Assembly (NCBI GenBank): GCA_035512595.1
Contig: DATKDU010000485.1
Span: forward strand, 1 to 19,456
DNA from: DATKDU01 sp035512595
Lineage (GTDB): Bacteria; Planctomycetota; Planctomycetia; Pirellulales; Pirellulaceae
Direction: 5' to 3'
DNA: 19,456 bases
A model generated the notes under the pieces. The model was not told where the DNA came from. It saw only the letters and a program-made list of their open reading frames with translations, and did not search any database. Below, piece by piece: positions 7,326-13,865 of this stretch (position 1 is its first letter; the number at the start of each line of letters is the position of its first letter). The position numbers and the translations under genes are program-made.

Positions 7326-7408
7326 CCGTGTTCCCTACCGCAGGCAGAGGCCCCAGCGATAGTGTAGCGTCGCGCGGGGCGGCGGAAATAGGGGAGGGCA
7401 GCCGGCGG

Positions 7409-8938
7409 TCAGGTGCCGGCCGTGGTCGCCACGCACCCCATGACCCGCGCGCCGCTGCCGCGGAAGGTTTTCAGTGCCTTCGTCGCCGTGCTGGCGTCGG
7501 TCGCTCCCAGACGGACGACGAAGTACGTCGCGTCGCACAGCCGCGCCAGCGAGGTTGATAGCGGCTGGGTGTGAGTGCCCCCGTCGATCAGGATCAGGGC
7601 GAACCGCTCTTGGAGCCTGGCGAGAAGCTGCGCCAGGTGATCGACGACCCCCAGCGAATCGGAAAGCGCCTGGCGTCCCGCCGGCAACACCGACACGTTC
7701 GGCAAGAGCGTGGGCAGAATCAGCTCTTCGCCGCGCCCCGCACGTTCCATCAGCTCCCCGAGCCCCGTCTCCTTGAGCGCTCCCAGCCCCACCGACAAAC
7801 CGGCCCGCGTGAAGTCGGCATCGACGAGCAACACCTCCGCCTCGTCTTCGGCCATCAGTCCCCCCAGGTGCGCGAGAAGATCGTCGCCGTGGCTGGCCGG
7901 GCCAATGCCGGCAAATAAGAGGCAGCGTCCCGCGAGAAGCCGCAGGTCCCCCGTCAGCCGGTCCGCCAGTTCGCGAAACGGGACCGACCGCGAAGAATGA
8001 GCCAGATCGTCGATAACCCGCTGCTCCAGCCGCGTCTTGCTGCGGAGAATCGTTCGCGGCGGCAGCGTCAGCGGTGCGGGAGCAGGGGGCGGCTCGTCTT
8101 GTTCCGGCTGATACTCCACCAGCGGCCGTGCATCGGCCAGGTGATCCAGCGGCGACGCGGCGGCGGGAGCGTCCGAAGGGTTCAGGGTTCGGGGTTCAGG
8201 GTTCAGGGAGGGAGAAGGCGTGTCGGTGACAATTGCTGGTGTGAGGGTGTGAGGGTCTGAGGGTGTAGGCGAATCGAGGCCCGAGGGTGCGGGACTAACT
8301 GCGTTCGGGGTCGCATTAACTGGTGGTTGCCCTTCCGCCCCCTCTTCCTGAACCCTGAACCCTGAACCCTGAACCCTCTCCTCCTCTTCCTGAACCCTGA
8401 ACCCTGAACCCTGAACCCCTTCCTCCTGACCTCTGACCTCTGACCTCTGACCTCTTTCCTCCCCCTCCTCGCTCCCAAAGCTGACCGCGATCTCCTCCCC
8501 CGGGCTCTCCGCTTCCTCCTCGATCGTCGCCAGCAGGTTCTCCACGCTGTCGATCGAACCTGGTCCGCCGCTGCCCACCGGAAATGTGACCGAAATGCTC
8601 TCGCGCAGCGACGGCTCAGGCTCCAAATCGTCGTCGGCATCCAGGGCGAAAGCGAATGACGGCGGCGCCCCAGAGAAAGCAGCCGGAATCGGCACCGTCA
8701 TGCCGCCCAGGCCATTCATCTCGGCCTTCAAGTTTCGCAAGAGCTCGCTCGCCCGCGGCGGCGCTAGATGCTTGACGAGCAGCTCCTTCATCCGCCGGCT
8801 GTGATCGGCCGGGTTCAGCGCCGGATCGGGGAATGCGGCGGCTTGTGCCTCGGCCGCCGGCGCAGCAAGCTCCTCCGCCGGCGGGGATTCCGCCGGCCGC
8901 GAAGACAGGTTTTGCAGCGCTTCGAGCATCCTGCTCAT
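7409..8938 (-). CDS. CpsD/Wzc-like ParA-fold protein with degenerate P-loop
   Basis: A 509-residue protein starting ATG 8938, preceded by AGGAAAGG. Residues 1-160 (MSRMLEALQNLSSRP...) are Pro/Ala/Glu-rich and probably disordered. Residues about 160-260 are encoded by simple repeats (GFRVQGSGFRVQ, GQRSEVRGQ). Residues about 300-509 resemble the cytoplasmic domain of bacterial tyrosine kinases: VLLVDADFTRAGLSVGLGA (Walker A'-like), LGELMERAGRGEELILPT, VSVLPAGR, FALILIDGG, and ATYFVVRLGATDASTATKAL. The Walker A position reads LLFAGIGPASHGDDLL, without the GK[ST] needed for ATP binding, and there is no Tyr-rich tail. As the third gene of a Wzz/ATPase/CpsD order it should act in polysaccharide export, but more likely as a regulator or scaffold than a kinase. 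Confidence 0.75.
   Translation of the reverse strand: MSRMLEALQNLSSRPAESPPAEELAAPAAEAQAAAFPDPALNPADHSRRMKELLVKHLAPPRASELLRNLKAEMNGLGGMTVPIPAAFSGAPPSFAFALDADDDLEPEPSLRESISVTFPVGSGGPGSIDSVENLLATIEEEAESPGEEIAVSFGSEEGEERGQRSEVRGQEEGVQGSGFRVQEEEERVQGSGFRVQEEGAEGQPPVNATPNAVSPAPSGLDSPTPSDPHTLTPAIVTDTPSPSLNPEPRTLNPSDAPAAASPLDHLADARPLVEYQPEQDEPPPAPAPLTLPPRTILRSKTRLEQRVIDDLAHSSRSVPFRELADRLTGDLRLLAGRCLLFAGIGPASHGDDLLAHLGGLMAEDEAEVLLVDADFTRAGLSVGLGALKETGLGELMERAGRGEELILPTLLPNVSVLPAGRQALSDSLGVVDHLAQLLARLQERFALILIDGGTHTQPLSTSLARLCDATYFVVRLGATDASTATKALKTFRGSGARVMGCVATTAGT
8178..8209. repeat. GGTTCAG-type heptad repeat, inverted relative to the copies at 8346-8419
   Basis: About four units of GGTTCAG/GGTTCGG in tandem within the CpsD-like coding sequence, read on the minus strand as LNPEPRTLNPS. 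The units are the reverse complement of the CTGAACC units at 8346-8419, so the two blocks could pair into a long hairpin. Confidence 0.75.
8239..8269. repeat. GTGTGAGG/GTCTGAGG simple repeat inside the CpsD-like gene
   Basis: Tandem GTGTGAGG, GTGTGAGG, GTCTGAGG and GTGTAGG units. On the minus strand the gene stays open through them, reading SPTPSDPHTLTPA. Different unit from the neighbouring heptads. Confidence 0.55.
8346..8419. repeat. Two arrays of telomere-like CCCTGAA heptads inside the CpsD-like gene
   Basis: Two blocks (8347-8377 and 8388-8419), each of four CTGAACC units, are separated by CTCCTCTTCC. Three heptamers make 21 nt, so the reading frame is kept and the protein shows a seven-residue period (FRVQGSG). 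The duplicated block length is about 41 bp. Such heptads are known to me as dispersed intergenic repeats in planctomycetes; here they lie in coding sequence. Confidence 0.85.
8425..8455. repeat. GACCTCT heptad repeat inside the CpsD-like gene
   Basis: Four tandem CTGACCT units, directly next to the CTGAACC arrays, encoding GQRSEVRGQ on the minus strand. Same unit length of 7 but a different sequence. Confidence 0.8.
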
Positions 8939-8959
8939 GGGCCGAATCCTTTCCTGCCG

Positions 8960-10489
8960 CTACCCCTTTCGCAGCGTGCTCAGAAGCTGGCGGTACTTTC
9001 GCCGCCGCTGGTTCAGCGTCGGCGGCTCGTGCCGCGCCGAAAAATCACTCTCCACGATGATCATGTCCCGGTCGTCATCCCCCGCAGGCCGCAGCGCCAG
9101 CGAGGCAAATTCCTGCGGCGGCTCGGTCAGCTCCGGCAAGACCGGATCATCGGCCGCACGATAATCCCCGCTGATCGCATCGTCCGCCAGGTGGTCGTCG
9201 TTCTCGTCGGTTGCCTCGATCACCCGCACCACCGGACGTTCCACCGCTTCGTCTTCCCCCGCCGGTTCGTCCAGCTCAGCCCGCTCGGCCAGCGCCTGCC
9301 CGATCGCTTGTCCCTCGACACTCGCCACTCGCGACCGCGGCGGCAGACTGCGGCTCTCCAGCGACGCAAAGCGGTCGATGATCACCTCCTCTTCGTCGAA
9401 GCCGCCGCCGAACAGCTCGTGCGTCGCATCTTCGGGTTCGTCGCGAGCTGCGTCGTCTTCCGGCAATGTGCCAGCGGGAGGATCGCACTCGCCCTCCATC
9501 CCCCGGATCGACTGATCGATCTCGTTCAGCTCCGCCAGTGCGTGCTCCCCCAGCGGATCGCCCGATGGAATCTCGACCTGCGCCGTCGCGGCAGCCGGAC
9601 CGTCGTCGAGTTGGCCGAATTCGATCCCGCCGCTGGGCGCTTCGGCCAGAGGCGACTTGGGCGTCTCGTGCCAGGGGGCCGGCAATTGCTGCAAATCGGC
9701 CCAGGCCTGCTCGATCCGCCGCGGCGTGAGCACCTTCTGCCCGTCGAGCGCCGCCAAGATCAGAGCGTGATCGCACACCTGGTTGATGAGCCTCGGAATG
9801 CCGTCGCTGGCCTGATGGATTGCCCGCAGCACCGGGTCGGGAGCGATGGTTTCGGCCTGGCCGCCGACGCGGCGCAGGTGCGCCCGCACGTAGTCGCTCG
9901 TCTCCTCGCGATTGAGCGGGGCGAGGTAACAGCGGGCCGCGATCCGCTGGGTGAGCGACTCCAGCTTCGGATTGGCCAGCCGCTCCTCCATCGCCGGCGA
10001 GCCGGCGAGCACCAGCCGCACCCGCATTTGCCCCCCCTGGACGAAATTGCTGATCAGCCGCACTTCCTCCAGCAGCTTTAGCGGCAGCGTGTGCGCCTCA
10101 TCGACGATCAGCACCAGCCCTTGCGAGCCGCCGCGCGGGGTCAAATGGTCGATCAGCGACAGCCGCAGCTCCTCGTCGTCCATCCCGCGGTAAGGAAGGC
10201 CCAACTCGAAGAGGATGTTTTGCAGCAGCGACCGGCGGCTGGCGAGCCGCGCGCTGGTCAGCAGGGCCACCTGGAATTGCCGCTGGCGGAAATGGTCGGC
10301 CAGGATCTGGCACAGCAGCGACTTCCCCGTCCCCGCCGAGCCGATGACCAGCCCGATCCCTTCGGCCCGCTGGGCGCACCGCACCAGCGCCTGCCGCGCG
10401 TGCTCGATGTTGGCCGTCGGCACATAACCGGCAACCAGCGGCGCGGCGGCAAAGGGACGGTCGGATAGCTCGAAGTGGCTCTCGTACAT
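8960..10489 (-). CDS. ExeA-type AAA ATPase of the PEP-CTERM/EPS-locus subfamily
   Basis: A 509-residue protein beginning MYESHFELSDRPF, the characteristic start of ExeA/GspA-like ATPases and of the putative secretion ATPase found in PEP-CTERM and exopolysaccharide loci (TIGR03015-like). Walker A GSAGTGKS is at residues 50-57 and Walker B LVLIVDEAH ends at about residue 133. Sensor-type ...RLVLAGSPAMEERL and TQRIAARCYLAPL follow, then GIPRLINQVCDHALILA. The ATPase core ends near residue 280. The C-terminal 220 residues are very acidic and look disordered (EEEVIIDRF, EATDENDDHLADD), ending in a basic RQRRRKYRQLLSTLRKG-like tail; this extension is not part of the core family. The start at 10489 is preferred over an upstream in-frame start because of the MYESHF signature. 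It lies 21 bp before the CpsD-like gene and 203 bp after the Wzz-like gene. Confidence 0.88.
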   Translation of the reverse strand: MYESHFELSDRPFAAAPLVAGYVPTANIEHARQALVRCAQRAEGIGLVIGSAGTGKSLLCQILADHFRQRQFQVALLTSARLASRRSLLQNILFELGLPYRGMDDEELRLSLIDHLTPRGGSQGLVLIVDEAHTLPLKLLEEVRLISNFVQGGQMRVRLVLAGSPAMEERLANPKLESLTQRIAARCYLAPLNREETSDYVRAHLRRVGGQAETIAPDPVLRAIHQASDGIPRLINQVCDHALILAALDGQKVLTPRRIEQAWADLQQLPAPWHETPKSPLAEAPSGGIEFGQLDDGPAAATAQVEIPSGDPLGEHALAELNEIDQSIRGMEGECDPPAGTLPEDDAARDEPEDATHELFGGGFDEEEVIIDRFASLESRSLPPRSRVASVEGQAIGQALAERAELDEPAGEDEAVERPVVRVIEATDENDDHLADDAISGDYRAADDPVLPELTEPPQEFASLALRPAGDDDRDMIIVESDFSARHEPPTLNQRRRKYRQLLSTLRKG

Positions 10490-10666
10490 AGGCCGCGAAG
10501 TTTCTCGTGAGTGCAGTCTCTCATCATTCCCATCGGACGGGTCTGCCAGCATGCTCCAGACGGCAAGCTGTGCCGCTGGGCGAATCTGGTTCACCCTTTC
10601 CGCCGCACGCGGCGCCAGCCGCACGCTCCGTCCGACCGGGAGAAAGCCCCCAATCGGAGTTTTGTA

Positions 10667-10688
10667 GGACGGCCCTTCCGGGCCGTCC
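10667..10688. repeat. Perfect 9-bp hairpin just after the Wzz-like gene
   Basis: GGACGGCCC (10667-10675), loop TTCC, GGGCCGTCC (10680-10688). On the minus-strand transcript the loop is GGAA, a GNRA tetraloop. It lies 5 bp beyond the stop of the Wzz-like gene and about 180 bp before the ATPase start. There is no U-run, so a stability or processing element, or simply a dispersed repeat, is more likely than a terminator. Confidence 0.65.
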
Positions 10689-10692
10689 CTTC

Positions 10693-12165
10693 TCACACCA
10701 GCCGCTGCACCAGTTCCCCCAGCGTCGCCAGCGGATCGTACGTCAAATCACCCATCAGCCCGCGATCCAGCGCGATCGCCGCCAGCAAAGTCAGCACGAA
10801 CGTCGCCAGCACCACCTCGGCACAGCGCGTGGCCATTTGCACGGCCCGCTGTGCTGGCGAGGGAGTTGCTTCGGCCAGGGGTTCGCTGTCGCCGCTGCTC
10901 AAAGTCGCCAGCACCGGCAGCGCCACGCTCGATCGCAGTTCCGCCGCCGTCGTCAGCCGCGTGTCGCGGGCAGCCAGCCAGCCGATTCCCAGCCCGCCGA
11001 TCGTCGCCGCGATCAGTGCCGTCGCCAGTTGGTTCCGGGCGGGGTTTTCGCCGCCAGTGGTCACGATCTGGGCCGGCTGAATTTGCCAGGCGAAGTCGCC
11101 GGCGGACTCGATTTTCTGCCGCTGCTCGTTCAGCGACTGCCACGCTTGTTCGGCCTGCTGCCGCCGGTGCGTGGCGGCCAGCAGATCGAGCTGCGTCTGC
11201 TGGATGGCCGCCGTTAACTCCGTGCGGGAATCAGTCGTCGGCAGCGGTTTCTGGCCGCTGGCTGGCACATCCTGCGACTGGCCGCCGCGCCGCCACTCGA
11301 GCAGCACCGTCTTATCACCCAGCGATTCGTTGGCCGGATGATGAGCCGCACCGTGCAGCTCCGGCTTCGGTGCGCTGCGCCGCAGCGACTCTTCCAACCG
11401 CGAAATCTGGGCCGAAAGCGACTGAATCTGCGGATGGGCCGGCAGATAAATCTCCAAGAGGCGGTCCCGCTCGAGTTTGAGCGACTCCAGTGTCCGCGAT
11501 AGCTCCGTCGATGGGCGGTCGGTCGCTGGTGCAGCCGGCGTCGCAGCAGGAGCGGCGGGCGCCGACGCGACGGCACTGGCCAGGTGGGCGTGCCGCAGAC
11601 CCTGAAGCTCAACCGTCAGCCGCTCCTGGGACCCCTGTGCCTCTTTCAACTCCGCGCTGGCCTGCTGCTCGCGCTCGGCGAGGCTCGCCAGCTTAGCTCG
11701 CTTCGATTGCGCTGGATGGTGTTCGGCCAACTGTCGGGCCAGTTCGTCGGCAACTGCCAGCGCGGCTCGCCGCCTCGGCGCCTGGCACCCAATGGACACT
11801 CGCGGCAGCTCGTCGGGAGACGCCAGCGAAACGAGCACCACTCGCTCGCGAATCGCGGCTATCGGGTCGCTGGTCGCGGCAGCGGAAAGAAACTCGGCCA
11901 CCTCGCGCGGCTGGCTGCTGCGCAGGTTGGTCACCGTCGCCCGCAGCACTTCGTCCGACTTCAGCCAGGCGTGTACGTCGGCAGCGGAGGGGTTTTCCCC
12001 CGCAGTGCTGGCGGCGGCAATCGCTTCGGCCACAAACGTTCGCTCTGGCTGGGGCCACAGGAGCAGTACCAGCAGCGCTGCGGCAAGTGCTGTCACCAAC
12101 CCCGGGTACGCGCCGCGCAGCAGGGTCCGCGTAGAACGAATGACGTTCTCGAGGCGGACCATCAT
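10693..12165 (-). CDS. Wzz/Wzc-type polysaccharide chain-length determinant (co-polymerase)
   Basis: A 490-residue protein starting ATG 12165 (MMVRLENVIRSTRTLLRG), with AAGGA 8 nt upstream. A transmembrane helix covers about residues 20-38 (GAYPGLVTALAAALLVLLL). The middle (about 150-360) is Glu/Gln/Arg-rich and helical, including SLKLERDRLLEIYLPAHPQIQSL, as in the coiled-coil periplasmic domain of the family. A second helix lies at about 380-398 and a third at about 450-466. After the second helix, TAAELRSSVALPVLATLS matches the LPVLG-type motif of Wzc-like proteins. It should set chain length during polymerisation of an exopolysaccharide at the inner membrane. It is first in an apparent operon with the ExeA-type ATPase and CpsD-like protein. 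The third helix is unusual for a plain Wzz. Confidence 0.8.
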   Translation of the reverse strand: MMVRLENVIRSTRTLLRGAYPGLVTALAAALLVLLLWPQPERTFVAEAIAAASTAGENPSAADVHAWLKSDEVLRATVTNLRSSQPREVAEFLSAAATSDPIAAIRERVVLVSLASPDELPRVSIGCQAPRRRAALAVADELARQLAEHHPAQSKRAKLASLAEREQQASAELKEAQGSQERLTVELQGLRHAHLASAVASAPAAPAATPAAPATDRPSTELSRTLESLKLERDRLLEIYLPAHPQIQSLSAQISRLEESLRRSAPKPELHGAAHHPANESLGDKTVLLEWRRGGQSQDVPASGQKPLPTTDSRTELTAAIQQTQLDLLAATHRRQQAEQAWQSLNEQRQKIESAGDFAWQIQPAQIVTTGGENPARNQLATALIAATIGGLGIGWLAARDTRLTTAAELRSSVALPVLATLSSGDSEPLAEATPSPAQRAVQMATRCAEVVLATFVLTLLAAIALDRGLMGDLTYDPLATLGELVQRLV

Positions 12166-12544
12166 CGTCAGCGTCCTTGCTGCTATGACACGAAGGAGCG
12201 CAATCCATGCGCAAACACCGGCGCGCTATCGGCACCTATCGACGTTTGCCGCTGCCACCTTGAATGCTAGCATCGAAACCCGACGCGTAAGCGAGGGACA
12301 CGGCCGCCCGACGCGATTCCGGTGGGCCGGCGGCCGCCCGACGCGTAAGCGAGGGACACGGCCGTTTGGCGATGGAACGCTGTCCCTCGCTTGCGCATCG
12401 GGCTTGTGATCAGTGGCTCGGCGTCGCATCGGGCTTGGACTCACCGTTTCCGCGGATGGTCGAACCTCGCCGGCCGGCTCCCTATCTATAATCCCTTGGG
12501 CAGGCCCGTTTATTCCCCAAATCCCGGCCGCTATCGCGACTTTC
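12166..12544. other. Divergent intergenic region between the EPS operon and trpF
   Basis: 379 bp separate the Wzz-like start (minus) from trpF (plus). Apart from the repeat block at 12279-12402 I see the AAGGA ribosome site of the Wzz-like gene and no clear promoter pair. No coding frame here resembles a known protein. Confidence 0.6.
12279..12402. repeat. Dispersed GCGAGGGACA repeat: two direct copies and one inverted copy
   Basis: A 28-bp unit beginning CCCGACGCGTAAGCGAGGGA occurs at 12279-12306 and 12337-12364, identical in both. A truncated copy (CCCGACGCG) starts at 12307. An inverted copy at 12381-12402 pairs with 12337-12358 over 22 bp with two mismatches, giving a strong hairpin with a 22-nt loop. 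It lies in the divergent gap between the polysaccharide operon and trpF. I recognise this as a repeat type seen in planctomycete intergenic DNA; there is no sign of a transposase. Confidence 0.8.
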
Positions 12545-13315
12545 ATGTTCAAAATCAAGATTTGCGGCATTACCAACCCCGAAGACGCCCTGCTGGCGGC
12601 CGAAGCAGGGGCGGACGCGATCGGGCTCAATTTCTACGAGCAGAGCCCGCGGTACGTGACGCCGGAGAGGGCGCAGGCCATTACACGAGGGGTCCGAGAA
12701 AAACGCGGCGATTCAGCGCCTCGGTTCGTCGGAGTTTTTGTGAATTCCAGTCAAGAGGAGATTCTGGAGATTGCAGCAGTCGCTGAGATTGACGGTATTC
12801 AATTGCACGGAGACGAGCTTCCGGAGCAAGTCGCCGAGCTCAACATGTTGAACTTCAACCCAAACGGGTGGTTCTTGAATTGGTTCATGCCAGATCTGAA
12901 CATTCTAATCGTTCGCGCGGTTCGCTGCCGTGAACCGAATTTGCTAAGTGTCAGTGACTATCTGAAGGAATGCGCAAAGCTCTCTGACATTGGCCGCGAA
13001 TCGGACAAAGAGCCCCTGGCCCCCCAAGCGGTGCTCCTCGACGCCTATCAACCCGGCGCCTACGGCGGCACTGGCCAGGTCGTCGATTGGAACATCGTCC
13101 GAAACGAGCGCGACCTGCTGATGGGACTGCCGGTGATTCTGGCCGGCGGTTTGACCCCCGAGAACGTCGCCGAGGCGATTGCCACGGCCCGGCCCGATGC
13201 GGTCGATGTGGCCAGCGGGGTCGAGTCGTCGCCGGGGAAGAAAGACCCCGAGAAGGTCCGGCAGTTCATTGCCGAGGCCCGGCGGGCGTTTGAAGCCCTG
13301 TCGCGATCGGAGTGA
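12545..13315 (+). CDS. trpF: Phosphoribosylanthranilate isomerase with extra internal segment
   Basis: TrpF converts N-(5-phosphoribosyl)anthranilate to CdRP in tryptophan synthesis, in the cytosol. The 256-residue protein begins MFKIKICGITNPEDALLAAE, with the catalytic Cys at residue 7. FVGVFVNSS, GIQLHGDE (about residues 83-90), VLLDAYQPGAYGGTG with the catalytic Asp at residue 166, PVILAGGLTPENV and VDVASGVESSPGKKD are all typical. Most TrpF proteins are about 200-215 residues, with the two catalytic residues some 119 apart (Cys7 and Asp126 in the Thermotoga enzyme); here they are 159 apart. The extra 40 or so residues lie around NMLNFNPNGWFLNWFMPDLN and DIGRESDKEPLAPQ, in DNA visibly richer in A+T. 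ATG 12545 is chosen by the family start; no strong ribosome site precedes it. The catalytic residues are intact, so it is probably active. Confidence 0.93.
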   Translation: MFKIKICGITNPEDALLAAEAGADAIGLNFYEQSPRYVTPERAQAITRGVREKRGDSAPRFVGVFVNSSQEEILEIAAVAEIDGIQLHGDELPEQVAELNMLNFNPNGWFLNWFMPDLNILIVRAVRCREPNLLSVSDYLKECAKLSDIGRESDKEPLAPQAVLLDAYQPGAYGGTGQVVDWNIVRNERDLLMGLPVILAGGLTPENVAEAIATARPDAVDVASGVESSPGKKDPEKVRQFIAEARRAFEALSRSE

Positions 13316-13591
13316 CACGCGACCCGGCGTGCTGAATTCCCCGGAATTCCCCGGTGGCCGAAAAAAACGATGGACGTAACTACCGACCAACTCTCACGTT
13401 ACGTCGGATGACTTCGGAATTCCGAGTCCAGTGTGACCAAAGGTGTCACCAGAGGTGCGTCTACTACGTGGGGACCCGTCGCGCGCCTGAGGCTTCGAGG
13501 ATGGTGTGAAGGCGGACCCAAGTTTGCCAATTCGAGGACGAACTCGACAATTGTTCCAGATTTACCAGCCTTACCCAACCTTACTTATGAA

Positions 13592-13618
13592 CGCTTATGA
13601 ATTTCGGGGGCATAAGCG
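13592..13618. other. Stem-loop CGCTTATG/CATAAGCG upstream of ahcY
   Basis: CGCTTATG (13592-13599) and CATAAGCG (13611-13618) form a perfect 8-bp stem with an 11-nt loop. CTTATGAA also occurs just before (13584-13591) as a direct repeat of the left arm. It lies about 250 bp before the ahcY start and may be an operator or part of a structured leader. Confidence 0.5.
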
Positions 13619-13740
13619 ACCCAGGTTTTGCCACAAACCTTTGCGAGCGAAGGAGATAACAGACTTGACCGTCGTCTGGCTACCGCTGAAAAGAGCTTAT
13701 GCGCAAGTCAGTCCCACAAGCCGGCGCGATCCTTGTCGAA

Positions 13741-13776
13741 GCGGGGGTGCAAAAACTAGACTGAGTTGCTCCCCGC
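13741..13776 (+). other. Stem-loop in the ahcY leader
   Basis: GCGGGG (13741-13746) plus GCAA (13749-13752) pair with TTGC (13766-13769) plus CCCCGC (13771-13776), with a small internal bulge and a 13-nt loop. A smaller hairpin AGGTTT-TGCCAC-AAACCT lies upstream at 13623-13640. No T-run follows. It could be a regulatory leader; it does not match an SAH riboswitch that I can recognise. Confidence 0.4.
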
Positions 13777-13854
13777 CCCGACTTGCGGTTCACCGTTCCG
13801 CTGCACCAAGCGCGCTGCGGTTGCAGCATAACCAACTGATCGATTTTCGTTGAC

Positions 13855-13859
13855 AGGAG
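13855..13859 (+). promoter_or_regulatory. Shine-Dalgarno AGGAG for the GTG start of ahcY
   Basis: AGGAG ends 6 nt before GTG 13866, at ideal spacing, and supports the GTG rather than a later ATG. Confidence 0.75.
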
Positions 13860-13865
13860 TCCCTC

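Larger units (their letters stand above)
13316..13865. other. Long non-coding gap between trpF and ahcY
   Basis: 550 bp without a convincing gene. It holds a short direct repeat of GAATTCCCCG near 13336-13355, the stem-loops at 13592-13618, 13623-13640 and 13741-13776, and the ahcY ribosome site. Open frames here have no recognisable content and look like chance. Confidence 0.55.

Noticed and set aside
8178..8455. CRISPR array
   Set aside because: The repeats are 7-bp tandem units with no unique spacers.
8768..10081. Plus-strand ORF of 437 residues over the ExeA-type ATPase
   Set aside because: Antisense of a clear AAA ATPase; Arg/Gln/Leu-rich mirror of high-GC codons.
13506..13853. 115-residue ORF before ahcY
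   Set aside because: Composition is random, it spans the hairpins, and it has no recognisable motif.
13316..13865. SAH or SAM riboswitch upstream of ahcY
   Set aside because: I could not find the conserved core of either. Stem-loops are present and are reported only as a possible leader.
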